Below are positions 42,386 to 50,957 of a stretch of DNA of 64,000 nucleotides, in pieces (positions within the stretch are counted from its first letter, which is position 1; each line of letters begins with the position of its first letter). The notes beneath the pieces were generated by a model. It ran no database searches. It was not told the origin of the DNA and saw nothing but the letters and a program-made list of their open reading frames with translations. Source of the stretch: Hylemonella sp. UBA6679 (GTDB lineage Bacteria; Pseudomonadota; Gammaproteobacteria; Burkholderiales; Burkholderiaceae_C). The translations under genes were made by a program, and so were the position numbers. The DNA is taken from positions 8,669 through 72,668 of the forward strand of contig DKJZ01000102.1 of assembly GCA_002454975.1 (NCBI GenBank). The letters run 5' to 3'.

Positions 42386-43615
42386 TCAAGCCTTCGCGTG
42401 CCGCTTGCGGTAGCCTTCGAGGAATTTGGCCACGCGGCCAATGGCTTCGCGCAGGTCTTCTTCATGCGGCAAAAAGACGATGCGAAAGTGATCAGGTTGC
42501 GGCCAGTTAAAGCCTGTGCCTTGCACCAGCAACACGCGCGTTTCCTGCAGCATGTCGAGCATGAACTGCTGGTCGTCTTCAATGGGGTACATCTGCGCGT
42601 CCAGGCGCGGAAACATGTACAAACCCGCACTGGGCTTGACGCAAGTCACGCCAGGGATCTTGGACACCAGCTCGTAAGCCAGATCGCGTTGACGGCGCAA
42701 ACGCCCGCCTTCGTTCACCAAATCGTTGATGGTTTGGTAGCCACCCAAAGCGGTTTGAATGGCCCACTGGCCAGGCACGTTGGCACACAAGCGCATCGAG
42801 GAAAGCATGTTGAGCCCCTCAATGTAATCCTTGGCCGACTTCTTGTCGCCCGAGACCACCAACCAACCCGCGCGGTAGCCGCAAGAGCGGTAGCTTTTGG
42901 ACAGCGAGTTGAAGGTCAACGTGAGCACGTCATCGGCCAGGCTGGCCATGGCGGTGTGTTTGGCGCCGTCGTACAACACCTTGTCGTACACCTCGTCGGC
43001 CATGATGACCAGGTTGTGCTGGCGCGCAATCTCAATGATGCCTTTGAGCAGCTCGTCGGAATACAGCGCGCCCGTGGGGTTGTTGGGGTTGATGACCACA
43101 ATGCCCTTGGTGCGAGGGGTGATCTTGGCGCGGATATCGGCCAAATCGGGCATCCAGCCATTGTTCTCATCGCACATGTAGTGCACGGGTGTGCCGCCCG
43201 ACAAGCTCACCGCCGCCGTCCACAGAGGGTAGTCAGGCGCTGGCAAGAGCATCTCGTCGCCATCGTTGAGCAGGCCGTTGGTGGCCATCACAATCAACTC
43301 ACTCGCGCCGTTGCCCAGGTAAATGTCATCGAGGGCCACGCCCTTGATGCCCTGCTCTTGGGTGTATTGCATGACCGCTTTGCGGGCCACAAAAATACCC
43401 TTGCTGTCAGAATAGGCCGCAGCATTGGGCAGGTTGCGAATCATGTCCTGACGGATTTCCTCTGGCGCATCAAAACCAAACACGGCCAAGTTGCCAATGT
43501 TGAGCTTGATGATCGCGTGCCCTTCTTCTTCCATCTGCTTGGCCCGCTCCATGACGGGGCCGCGGATGTCGTAACAAACGTTGGCCAGCTTGGCTGATTT
43601 GGTGATGGTTTTCAA
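42386..43615 (-). CDS. Alanine-synthesising PLP aminotransferase (AlaA/AlaC type), TTG start
   Basis: Transfers an amino group from glutamate to pyruvate or another 2-oxo acid. The 409 residues have KTITKSAKLANVCYDIRGPVMERAKQMEEEGH and KLNIGNLAVFGFDAP, characteristic of AlaA, and the PLP-lysine in NSLSKSYRSCGYRAGWLV. I choose a TTG start with GGAGAG a few bases upstream, because AlaA begins exactly there; the frame reaches further up but would run into the divergent Mth938-like gene. It sits upstream of hom-thrC in the same direction. Confidence 0.92.
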   Translation of the reverse strand: MKTITKSAKLANVCYDIRGPVMERAKQMEEEGHAIIKLNIGNLAVFGFDAPEEIRQDMIRNLPNAAAYSDSKGIFVARKAVMQYTQEQGIKGVALDDIYLGNGASELIVMATNGLLNDGDEMLLPAPDYPLWTAAVSLSGGTPVHYMCDENNGWMPDLADIRAKITPRTKGIVVINPNNPTGALYSDELLKGIIEIARQHNLVIMADEVYDKVLYDGAKHTAMASLADDVLTLTFNSLSKSYRSCGYRAGWLVVSGDKKSAKDYIEGLNMLSSMRLCANVPGQWAIQTALGGYQTINDLVNEGGRLRRQRDLAYELVSKIPGVTCVKPSAGLYMFPRLDAQMYPIEDDQQFMLDMLQETRVLLVQGTGFNWPQPDHFRIVFLPHEEDLREAIGRVAKFLEGYRKRHAKA

Positions 43616-43675
43616 AATCTCTCCAGCGGGGATATCAGGGCGAAACCTATAATTATCCACAGTTCGCAAAGCCCT

Positions 43676-44086
43676 ATGAAACTCCAACCCGACAAATTCG
43701 ATGTCCCCACCATCACTGGCTACGGCCCAGGCTGGGTTGGGCTAGATGGCGAAAAAATTTACAGCAGTGTGGTCGTGGGTTCGCGCGGGGAACGCTTTGA
43801 GTGGCCTTGCCAAAACATCGCGCATCTTGGCCAAGAACACTTGGCGCCCTTGGTCGCCGCCAAACCCGAGCTGGTGGTGCTGGGCAGCGGAAGCAAACTG
43901 CGATTTGCCCACCCCTCGCATGCCGCAGCGCTGGCTGCACATGGCATTGGCCTAGAGACCATGGACACGGCTGCAGCGTGTCGAACCTTCAATATTTTGG
44001 CTGGGGAAGGTCGCCACGTGCTCGCAGCCCTGCTGATTGAACCCAGCCCAAGCCCTGCCCCACAAGAGCAATCGAGCCAGGTTTGA
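43676..44086 (+). CDS. Mth938-like (DUF498/NDUFAF3-type) protein
   Basis: The 136 residues match the small Mth938/AAMDC family: ITGYGPGWVGLDGEKIYSSVVVG, then PELVVLGSGSKLRFAHPSH, then LETMDTAAACRTFNILAGEGRHVLAALLI. The mitochondrial relative NDUFAF3 helps complex I assembly, but no function is settled in bacteria. The C-terminal tail is Pro/Ser-rich. Divergent from the aminotransferase with only about 60 bases between starts. Confidence 0.88.
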   Translation: MKLQPDKFDVPTITGYGPGWVGLDGEKIYSSVVVGSRGERFEWPCQNIAHLGQEHLAPLVAAKPELVVLGSGSKLRFAHPSHAAALAAHGIGLETMDTAAACRTFNILAGEGRHVLAALLIEPSPSPAPQEQSSQV

Positions 44087-44252
44087 TCAAGCGCAAGCCG
44101 TCCAGGCAAGGCCATTTGCGCAATTAGGCTAAAATAGCGGGTTGTGGTGAAGCCTGCCTGCCAGTGAGAAAGCGGGAGCGACGCCACTTGAAGCATCCAA
44201 CGGGACAGACGTGATCACAGCGTAACCCGAGGCGACCAGAGAGTTAGAGCAT

Positions 44253-44729
44253 ATGGCCATTGTTGTCAACAAACCCCTGCCGGAATTCGAAGCCAACGCC
44301 ACGGGCGGCGTGAGCGTCTCCAACACATCCCACCTGGGTCAAACCATGATTTTGTACTTCTACCCGAAGGACAATACACCGGGATGCACCACAGAAGCCA
44401 TGCAATTTCGCGACCGCTACAAAGATTTTGTCAAAGCTGGCGCCGTGGTCTTTGGCGTGTCGCGCGACAACATGAAGTCGCACGACGACTTCAAAACCAA
44501 GCTCGAGTTGCCCTTCGAGCTCATCGCTGACACCGAAGAAAAAATGTGTCACATGTTTGGCGTGGTCAAAAACAAGATCATGTACGGCAAAAAGGTCAAA
44601 GGCATTGAGCGCAGTACCTTCTTGGTAGGCCCAGACGGCCAACTCAAGCAAGAGTGGCGCGGCCTGAAAGTGCCTGGCCATGTGGACGATGTGCTCAAGG
44701 CTGTCAAGCTGCTGAAAAAAGCTGCTTAA
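44253..44729 (+). CDS. bcp: Thioredoxin-dependent peroxiredoxin Bcp (PrxQ)
   Basis: Reduces peroxides through the peroxidatic cysteine C45 in YFYPKDNTPGCTTEAMQFRD. A resolving cysteine at the usual five-residue spacing is missing (CTTEAM), so it looks like the single-cysteine class; C83-type positions are absent and the next cysteine is in EEKMCHMFGV. 158 residues is the usual length. Followed by the Pin-PhoH gene after a 264-base gap. Confidence 0.94.
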   Translation: MAIVVNKPLPEFEANATGGVSVSNTSHLGQTMILYFYPKDNTPGCTTEAMQFRDRYKDFVKAGAVVFGVSRDNMKSHDDFKTKLELPFELIADTEEKMCHMFGVVKNKIMYGKKVKGIERSTFLVGPDGQLKQEWRGLKVPGHVDDVLKAVKLLKKAA

Positions 44730-44790
44730 AAAAAGCTGCTACAAAAGCTTTTTAGCCCTGCGCTGAGGCCAGTAGCACGCTGCTCGGTCA

Positions 44791-44830
44791 GCCCATGTGA
44801 GCCCATATGTACCCATATGTGCCCGTGAGT
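44791..44830. repeat. Four imperfect 10-base tandem repeats (GCCCATATGT-like)
   Basis: GCCCATGTGA, GCCCATATGT, ACCCATATGT, GCCCGTGAGT follow in register in the bcp-phoH gap. Could be slippage-derived or a cluster of CATATG-type protein sites. Confidence 0.75.
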
Positions 44831-44916
44831 TTGTTAATTCAGCGCAATCTGAATGGACTTGTTGCTCATGCATAATGGGCTCATGTTGTTGATTGCAACG
44901 GTCATTCAAATTGTTC

Positions 44917-44946
44917 AAGCCGCCCGGCTTTGTCTGGCGGCTTTTT
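44917..44946 (+). terminator. Terminator-like hairpin upstream of phoH
   Basis: AAGCCGCC pairs perfectly with GGCGGCTT over an 11-base loop, followed by TTTTTC. It is about 190 bases after the bcp stop and 48 bases before the phoH start, so it may end bcp transcription, end a short RNA starting near a CATAAT box at about 44870, or attenuate phoH. Confidence 0.65.
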
Positions 44947-44993
44947 CATTTCTGCAGCTCCTTTTTCCACAGCTCCCCCACACACGCTGACCT

Positions 44994-46712
44994 ATGCCAC
45001 TCCCACCTGCCCCCACCCAACGCGCTGCCGTCTTGCCCGCTGAAGCTTTCAACAAGAGCGCCCGTGCTGGTGCAAAATCCAAAAGCAGTGCCCAACAACG
45101 CGCGCCCAAAGCCGCGCTGCTGGCAGCTCCGCAGGAGTCCTCGCCCGAGGTGACGACTCGCCCGGTATCGGTCTCGCGCGCGCAAGGCGGTGATATTCAC
45201 CGCGCAGCTGCACCCGTGGCTGAGAAACCCGCAGCCAAAACCAAAGCGCGCACCAAAACAGGCGCCACACCGGTGATGCCAGCCCAGCCCTCGGCGCGGG
45301 CAAAGTCTCGCTCGGTGCCGGTTGGCCAGCGCAAACTCTTTGTGCTCGACACCAATGTGCTGATGCACGATCCGATGTGCCTGTTTCGCTTTGAAGAGCA
45401 CGACATCTTTTTGCCCATGATCGTGCTCGAGGAGCTCGACGGCCATAAAAAAGGCATGACCGAGGTGGCGCGCAACGCCCGCCAGACCAGCCGCACCCTG
45501 GACGCACTGGCCGCGGTGGCTGGTGCTGACATGAGCGTGGGCCTGGAGCTGGGCAGCACCGGCCACGGCGAGGCTGGCGGCAAACTGTTCTTCCAAACCC
45601 TGCCGCTGGACTACACCCTGCCCACCAGCCTGCCCCAGGGCAAGGCCGACAACCAAATCTTGGGTGTGGTCGCAGCTTTGAGCAAACAATACGCACCACG
45701 TGAGGTGGTGCTGGTGTCCAAAGACATCAACATGCGCGTCAAAGCGCGTGCTTTGAGCCTGCACACCGACGACTACCAAAACGATAAAACGCTGGACGAC
45801 GGCGACCTGCTCTATGGCGGCCACCTCGCCCTGCCCCAAGATTTCTGGACCACCCACGGCCAAACCGTGGAGAGCTGGCAGCAAGGACAACACACGTTTT
45901 ACCGCGTGACCGGCCCCGTGGTGCCGCAGCTGCACATCAACCAGTTTGTGTACTTCGAAGCGCCAGGCGAGCCCAGCCTGTACGCCCGGGTGACCGAGAT
46001 TCGCGACAAATCCGCGGTGCTCAAAACCCTGCGCGAGTTCAACCACCTCAAAAACGCGGTGTGGGGCGTGACCACACGCAACCGCGAGCAAAACTTCGCC
46101 ATGAACCTGCTCATGGACCCCGAGGTGGACTTTGTGGCGCTCACCGGCACAGCGGGCACCGGCAAGACCTTGATGGCCTTGGCCGCGGGCCTCACGCAAG
46201 TGTTGGACGACCGCCGTTACACCGAGATCATCGTCACCCGCGCCACGGTGAGCGTGGGCGAAGACATCGGCTTTCTGCCCGGCACCGAAGAAGAAAAAAT
46301 GGGCCCGTGGATGGGTGCCCTGGACGACAACCTCGAGGTGCTGAGCAAAACCGATACCAGTGCGGGTGAATGGGGGCGCGCCGCCACCAGCGAGTTGATT
46401 CGCAGCCGCATCAAAATCAAGAGCATGAACTTCATGCGCGGGCGCACGTTCTTGAACAAGTACGTGATCATCGACGAGGCGCAAAACCTCACGCCCAAGC
46501 AAATGAAAACGCTGATCACCCGCGCCGGCCCGGGCACCAAGATCATCTGCATGGGTAACCTCGCGCAGATCGACACGCCTTACCTGACCGAAGGCTCTTC
46601 AGGCCTGACCTTTGCGGTAGACAAGTTCAAAGGCTGGCCACACGGTGGGCACATCACCTTGGCACGCGGCGAGCGCTCACGCTTGGCCGACTTTGCCAGC
46701 GAGGTACTCTGA
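44994..46712 (+). CDS. PIN domain-PhoH family ATPase (PhoH2-like)
   Basis: The 572 residues have a low-complexity basic N-terminal region (1-110), a PIN-type RNase domain starting KLFVLDTNVLMHDPMCLF (D119) and VLEELDGHKKG, then a PhoH ATPase with Walker A GTAGTGKT at about 384-391 and Walker B YVIIDEAQNLTPKQMKTLITRAGPGTK. Such fusions act as RNA helicase-RNases in mycobacteria (PhoH2). Here an RNA-processing role is inferred. Ends with a good terminator, so it is monocistronic. Confidence 0.92.
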   Translation: MPLPPAPTQRAAVLPAEAFNKSARAGAKSKSSAQQRAPKAALLAAPQESSPEVTTRPVSVSRAQGGDIHRAAAPVAEKPAAKTKARTKTGATPVMPAQPSARAKSRSVPVGQRKLFVLDTNVLMHDPMCLFRFEEHDIFLPMIVLEELDGHKKGMTEVARNARQTSRTLDALAAVAGADMSVGLELGSTGHGEAGGKLFFQTLPLDYTLPTSLPQGKADNQILGVVAALSKQYAPREVVLVSKDINMRVKARALSLHTDDYQNDKTLDDGDLLYGGHLALPQDFWTTHGQTVESWQQGQHTFYRVTGPVVPQLHINQFVYFEAPGEPSLYARVTEIRDKSAVLKTLREFNHLKNAVWGVTTRNREQNFAMNLLMDPEVDFVALTGTAGTGKTLMALAAGLTQVLDDRRYTEIIVTRATVSVGEDIGFLPGTEEEKMGPWMGALDDNLEVLSKTDTSAGEWGRAATSELIRSRIKIKSMNFMRGRTFLNKYVIIDEAQNLTPKQMKTLITRAGPGTKIICMGNLAQIDTPYLTEGSSGLTFAVDKFKGWPHGGHITLARGERSRLADFASEVL

Positions 46713-46761
46713 AGTTTTTGCCGCCTTGCTCTTGATTTAAGAGCATCGACACCATGCAAAC

Positions 46762-46782
46762 AGGGGCCTAGCGCCCCTTTTT
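46762..46782 (+). terminator. Terminator of the PIN-PhoH gene
   Basis: AGGGGC pairs with GCCCCT around CTAGC, followed by five T. It lies 50 bases after the stop and just before the convergent dnaB end. Confidence 0.85.
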
Positions 46783-46791
46783 GCTTGTAGA

Positions 46792-49242
46792 TCAAAAATC
46801 GCCGTAGCTACCGCTGGCCAGGCTCTCAAAGCGTGTGAGCTGCTTGAGGAAAGCGAGCTTGACGGTGCCTGTAGGACCGTTACGCTGCTTGGCAATGATG
46901 ATCTCAGCCACGCCAGGTTCTTTGGTGGTTTCTTTGTTGTAGTACTCGTCGCGGTAGATGAACATGATGATGTCGGCATCTTGCTCAATGGCGCCAGACT
47001 CGCGCAAGTCACTCATCATGGGGCGTTTGTCGGGGCGTTGTTCCACGCTTCGGTTGAGCTGCGAGAGCGCAATGACCGGGCATCCCAGCTCTTTGGCCAG
47101 CATCTTCAAGCCTCGAGAAATTTCACCCAGTTCGGTGGCTCGGTTTTCGTTGTCGCCACCCGAGCCACTCATGAGCTGCAGGTAGTCCACCACGATCAAA
47201 CCGAGTTTGCCGCACTGACGTGCCAGGCGCCTGGCGTTGGCCCGCAACTCACTGGCGGTCAAGCCGGCGGTTTCGTCGATGTGCAAGGAGATGTTGCGCA
47301 GCTTCTCGATGGCCTCGGTCAGGCGCGGCCACTCTTCATCGGTCAACTTACCCGTGCGCAAGTGGCTTTGGTCAATGCGACCAATGGAGCCCACAATACG
47401 CACCGCCAACTGCGCAGCGCCCATCTCCATGGAGAACACCGCCACCGGCAGCCCTTCATTGAGCGCCACGTGCTCAGCGATGTTGATAGCAAACGCCGTG
47501 TTGTGGGTGAGCACGTCATCTTGCGTGATGTAGAGCCGCTGCGGATGGCTCACCGAAATACATTGGCAAGTGGCCTCACGCGTTGGGGTGATGGATGAAA
47601 TCGTCAAACGCTTTTGGCGCTGCCACACCTCAGGTGCGCGGGCTTGTTTGTCAGACAACAAAAACAAAGAGCGCGGCTCAGGGTGCGAGATATTGCAAAC
47701 AAACGACGGCAAGCCTTGCACGCGCAGACCAGCCACATTGGTGAAATGCGGCTTCTTTGGGCTCACGGAACACCAAGCGCCTAATGAGCGTGCAAGTGCA
47801 GCGACGTCTTTGGCCAGCTGAGGGCTTGATGTGGCAAACCGCACACTGCCCCAGGTCTCCACCCAACCGTCGGTGTCAAGCAAACCACGCAGCAAGTCTA
47901 GGCGGGCTGCTCGGTTGGCCTCCAAATACAGAGCGGGTATGAATTTTTGATCGCTGGACAACCCGGACAAACGCAAGCTCTCCAGCGCCACACGCAAGGG
48001 GTTGGGCTGCGCCCCCTGGAGACCAGTCACACGCCCTCGGTCACGCCTGACCAAGCGATAGTCATAAGCCCCGGCGTGGGTGACCATCATCCCCTGCCCC
48101 ACGCGCTCGCCCATGGTGGCCAGCATGTCAGGTGAAGCGGTAGAAAAGGGCACACTGCCCGAACCCGTCAGGTTGCCATCGCCCAACAAAGCGCCGATCA
48201 CCCAAGGATCGACAGGCAAGGGCTCGTCATGTCCAAAATCGCCGCTGGCGCGCTCAATCCACAGGCGGTTCTCGTAGCGCTTTTTACCCAGCATCTCTCT
48301 GAGTTTTTGCGTGCTCAAAACACGTGGCGTCTTCCAGCTTCGGAAATGCACTTGCCAGAGATGTTCGTCGCAGCACTCGGCACTGCGTCCGTCGGAGAGT
48401 TCCATGCGGAACACCTGCTTGGTACCCTGCGGGTAGATGCCTGTGACGATGGAGGGGCGACCATCTACAGAGGCCAATGCGTCGCCCACCTCAAGCTGCC
48501 CCATGCTTGTCCAGCCAGTGCGCGTGCGCACGGGCGCATCCAGGGGCTGGGCTTTACCCATCGAAGGGCGAGCAGCCAGCACCACCATGTCGCCGGCCTG
48601 CAGGCCTGCGGTCATGCGGTCGAGGTCGTAAAAACCTGTGGGCACGCCAGTGATGTCATTGGGGTTGTCGGCCATCTCCTGCACGCGGTCGAGCAAGTCG
48701 ACCACCAGGGTGTCCATGCCCTGAAAGCCGCGCTTCATGCGCGAGCCTTCCTCACCGATGTTGAAGATTTTCTGCTCAGACTCGTCCAGGATCGTTGCCA
48801 CCGGACGGCCTTTGGGGTTGAAGGCGTTGGTGGCGATCTCGTCGCTCACCGTCACCAACTTGCGCAAGATGGCACGTTCACGAACGATCTCGGCGTAACG
48901 GCGGATGTTGCTGGCACTGGGCACGTACTGCGCCAGAGCGTTGAGGTAGGTCAGCCCACCCACCTCATCGGCTTTGCCCATGCCCTGCAGATGCTCAAAC
49001 ACCGTGATCACATCGGCTGGCTTGCTCGCGTTGATGAGCGAGGACATGGCCTCAAACACCAAGCGATGCTCGTAACGGTAGAAGTCGGCGTCTTTGAGTA
49101 AGTCGCCCACGCGGTCCCAGGCGCTGTTGTCGAGCAACAAGCCGCCCAGCACGCTGGACTCGGCCTCAATGGAATGGGGGGGAATGCGAAGTTGCGCGAT
49201 CTGGCGATCCGGCTCTTCGTTCTCGTTCAGTACAGCAGACAT
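46792..49242 (-). CDS. dnaB: Replicative DNA helicase DnaB with in-frame intein
   Basis: Hexameric 5'-3' helicase of the replication fork. The 816-residue precursor is N-terminal DnaB (1-230: IPPHSIEAESSVLGGLLLDN, linker helix, first part of RecA core ending AARPSMGK), an intein (231-581), and C-terminal DnaB (582-816: TAFAINIAEHVALNEGLPVAVFSMEMG, IVVDYLQLMSG, IALSQLNRSVEQRPDKRPMMSDLRESGAIEQDAD). The intein splits Walker A between Lys230 and Thr582, so the helicase is inactive until spliced. The mature chain would be 465 residues, the normal DnaB size. It follows rplI in the conserved rpsF-priB-rpsR-rplI-dnaB block. Confidence 0.97.
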   Translation of the reverse strand: MSAVLNENEEPDRQIAQLRIPPHSIEAESSVLGGLLLDNSAWDRVGDLLKDADFYRYEHRLVFEAMSSLINASKPADVITVFEHLQGMGKADEVGGLTYLNALAQYVPSASNIRRYAEIVRERAILRKLVTVSDEIATNAFNPKGRPVATILDESEQKIFNIGEEGSRMKRGFQGMDTLVVDLLDRVQEMADNPNDITGVPTGFYDLDRMTAGLQAGDMVVLAARPSMGKAQPLDAPVRTRTGWTSMGQLEVGDALASVDGRPSIVTGIYPQGTKQVFRMELSDGRSAECCDEHLWQVHFRSWKTPRVLSTQKLREMLGKKRYENRLWIERASGDFGHDEPLPVDPWVIGALLGDGNLTGSGSVPFSTASPDMLATMGERVGQGMMVTHAGAYDYRLVRRDRGRVTGLQGAQPNPLRVALESLRLSGLSSDQKFIPALYLEANRAARLDLLRGLLDTDGWVETWGSVRFATSSPQLAKDVAALARSLGAWCSVSPKKPHFTNVAGLRVQGLPSFVCNISHPEPRSLFLLSDKQARAPEVWQRQKRLTISSITPTREATCQCISVSHPQRLYITQDDVLTHNTAFAINIAEHVALNEGLPVAVFSMEMGAAQLAVRIVGSIGRIDQSHLRTGKLTDEEWPRLTEAIEKLRNISLHIDETAGLTASELRANARRLARQCGKLGLIVVDYLQLMSGSGGDNENRATELGEISRGLKMLAKELGCPVIALSQLNRSVEQRPDKRPMMSDLRESGAIEQDADIIMFIYRDEYYNKETTKEPGVAEIIIAKQRNGPTGTVKLAFLKQLTRFESLASGSYGDF
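47500..48552 (-). mobile_element. DnaB intein, apparent class 3, with LAGLIDADG homing endonuclease
   Basis: A 351-residue insert between K230 and T582. It begins with Ala rather than Cys/Ser, ends LTHN before Thr, and shows the class 3 WCT set: W296 in block B (DEHLWQVH), C561 in block F (TCQCISV), T579 in block G (VLTHN). Class 3 inteins splice from the block F cysteine. Block A-like GWTSMGQLEVGDALASVDG is present. The two endonuclease motifs are WVIGALLGDGNLTG (347-360) and LLRGLLDTDGWVE (450-462); the acid residues (D355, D457) are intact, so both splicing and homing seem possible. Confidence 0.9.
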
Positions 49243-49380
49243 GTGGGTTTTTCTCTAGGGCCTGTGATGGTACGCCCGACAGCAGACAGCGTCGAGGCAC
49301 AAGCTGTGGGTATCTCTGTATAAATCACGCTTACCAAGTGGATAAGCTTGTGTACAAGGTGTGAAACGAGACCCTTGGGC

Positions 49381-49414
49381 ATAAAAAAACCGCCAGTTCA
49401 ACACTGGCGGTTTT
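49381..49414 (-). terminator. Terminator between rplI and dnaB
   Basis: In the minus direction AAAACCGCCAGT pairs perfectly with ACTGGCGGTTTT over a 5-base loop, followed by T-rich sequence. It lies 18 bases after the rplI stop and 140 before dnaB, suggesting that dnaB has its own promoter or relies on read-through. Confidence 0.88.
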
Positions 49415-49431
49415 GTGTGGAGAAACGCGGA

Positions 49432-49884
49432 TTACGCGGTTTCGCCGTACACAGAGACAGTGATGTCAACCACCACGTCGGTGTGCAAAGACACGCTCAC
49501 GGTGCTGTCGCCCACAACCTTGATGGGGCCGTTGGGCATGCGCACCTGGGCTTTGACAACCTTGTAGCCATGCTTGTTGAGTTCTTCGGAGATGTCGTGG
49601 TTGGTAACAGAACCAAACAAACGGCCATCCACACCAGCTTTTTGCGTCAGCTTGATGGTGGTGCCGCCCAGCTTCTCGCCCAGAGCTTGGGACTCAGCCA
49701 ATTTAGCGGCCGCAGCTTTTTCAAGCTCAGCGCGCTTGGCTTCAAACTCGGCCTTGGCCGAGGTGGTGGCGCGACGTGCGCGGCCAGAAGGAATCAGGAA
49801 GTTACGTGCATAACCGTCTTTCACTTTGACGATCTCGCCCAGGTTACCCAGGTTCACAACCTTTTCGAGCAGAATGATTTGCAT
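49432..49884 (-). CDS. rplI: 50S ribosomal protein L9
   Basis: The 150 residues begin MQIILLEKVVNLGNLGEIVKVKDGYARNFLIPSGRA, the L9 N-domain, followed by the long helix rich in Lys/Glu and the C-domain (TNHDISEELNKHGYKVVKAQVRMP). Third gene of the rpsF-priB-rpsR-rplI operon. Confidence 0.98.
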   Translation of the reverse strand: MQIILLEKVVNLGNLGEIVKVKDGYARNFLIPSGRARRATTSAKAEFEAKRAELEKAAAAKLAESQALGEKLGGTTIKLTQKAGVDGRLFGSVTNHDISEELNKHGYKVVKAQVRMPNGPIKVVGDSTVSVSLHTDVVVDITVSVYGETA

Positions 49885-49896
49885 GGTTGTTACTCC

Positions 49897-50178
49897 TTAG
49901 ATCTTGTGCTGGTCGCTGTAAGGCAGCAACGCGAGGAAACGCGCGCGCTTGATAGCGGTGTTGAGTTGGCGCTGGTAAATGGCGCGGGTGCCGGTCAGGC
50001 GTGCGGGGATGATCTTGCCGTTTTCAGCGATGAAATCGCGCAAGGTGTCCACGTCTTTGTAGTCGATCTCTTCAACACCGGTCACGGTGAAGCGGCAAAA
50101 GCGCTTGCGCTTGAACAGCAGCGATTGGGTATTGCGCTTGGGGCGCTTGTCTTTGTTGAAACGTTTTGGTCCGGGCAT
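49897..50178 (-). CDS. rpsR: 30S ribosomal protein S18
   Basis: The 93 residues contain FCRFTVTGVEEIDYKDVDTLRDFIAENGKIIPARLTGTRAIYQRQLNTAIKRARFLALLPY, classic S18, with an N-terminal basic extension (MPGPKRFNKDKRPKRN). It binds S6, encoded upstream in the same operon. Confidence 0.98.
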   Translation of the reverse strand: MPGPKRFNKDKRPKRNTQSLLFKRKRFCRFTVTGVEEIDYKDVDTLRDFIAENGKIIPARLTGTRAIYQRQLNTAIKRARFLALLPYSDQHKI

Positions 50179-50189
50179 GTTGGACTCCT

Positions 50190-50486
50190 TTAATCTTGAC
50201 TGAATGCTTGAATGTGAAACACGAGGCTTTTGCCGCGAGGACTTGAAACAAAACCTGAAAATCGCCAGACACTGCCGATGGGCTGTCTGACCAGGGTTTC
50301 TGCGGCAGCCCCAAAGGCGACCGCTTTGACCTTGGCTTCAACTTGTCGGGCTTGCCGGTCTAGAACCATGCTGGAGCTGTGCTCGAGCATCAGATCGACC
50401 GCTGGCAAACCGGCCGGCGTGTAACGCAAAGGCTGAGCCTGTGCAATGCAAGCCGTGATGAGAAGTTGATTGTCAGGTGGCTTCAA
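50190..50486 (-). CDS. priB: Primosomal replication protein PriB
   Basis: The 98-residue OB-fold single-strand DNA-binding protein acts in replication restart with PriA. NQLLITACIAQAQPLRYTPAGLPAVDLMLEHSS and GSVWRFSGFVSSPRGKSLVFHIQAF match PriB and the SSB fold. The only start before the conserved core is a TTG after an in-frame stop, so the start codon is uncertain. It sits between rpsF and rpsR, its usual place in proteobacteria. Confidence 0.88.
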   Translation of the reverse strand: MKPPDNQLLITACIAQAQPLRYTPAGLPAVDLMLEHSSSMVLDRQARQVEAKVKAVAFGAAAETLVRQPIGSVWRFSGFVSSPRGKSLVFHIQAFSQD

Positions 50487-50499
50487 ACCTCAAGCGACA

Positions 50500-50865
50500 T
50501 CAGGCCTGGTATTCGGCTTGCTGGGCTTTGCGGGCGTCTTCACGCTCAACCGTTTTCATCATGGCCGAAGGCGTGGTTTCAGCCTTCTTCTTCTGAACGG
50601 TGAGGTGGCGCAACACGGCGTCGTTGAATTTGAACGCGTGCTCAAGTTCAGCCATCACAGTCTTGTCAGCTTCGATGTTGACGCACAGGTAGTGGGCTTT
50701 GGCCAGCTTGTTGATCATGTAGGTCATCTGACGACGGCCCCAGTCTTCCACGCGGTGGATCTTGCCACCGCCGGCAGTGATCATGCCCTTGTAGCGCTCG
50801 AGCATGGCAGGCACCTGCTCGCTTTGATCCGGGTGGATCATCAAAATGATTTCATAGTGACGCAT
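50500..50865 (-). CDS. rpsF: 30S ribosomal protein S6
   Basis: The 121 residues begin MRHYEIILMIHPDQSEQVPAMLERYKGMITAGGGKIHRVEDWGRRQMTYMINK, typical S6, ending with a charged tail (MKTVEREDARKAQQAEYQA). First gene of the rpsF-priB-rpsR-rplI operon, with AAGGAG before the ATG. Confidence 0.98.
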   Translation of the reverse strand: MRHYEIILMIHPDQSEQVPAMLERYKGMITAGGGKIHRVEDWGRRQMTYMINKLAKAHYLCVNIEADKTVMAELEHAFKFNDAVLRHLTVQKKKAETTPSAMMKTVEREDARKAQQAEYQA

Positions 50866-50957
50866 TCAAACTCCTTATGGATAAGCCCTTGCGGGCGGAT
50901 AAGCCACCCCCAGCGTCGGATGGGGTGTGGCAAGGTTAGCCAGCTATTGTAGCTGAT

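Noticed and set aside
49315..49350. Possible replication origin near dnaB (GTGGATAAG resembles a DnaA box)
   Set aside because: A single imperfect box with no further boxes, no A+T-rich unwinding element and no dnaA or dnaN nearby.
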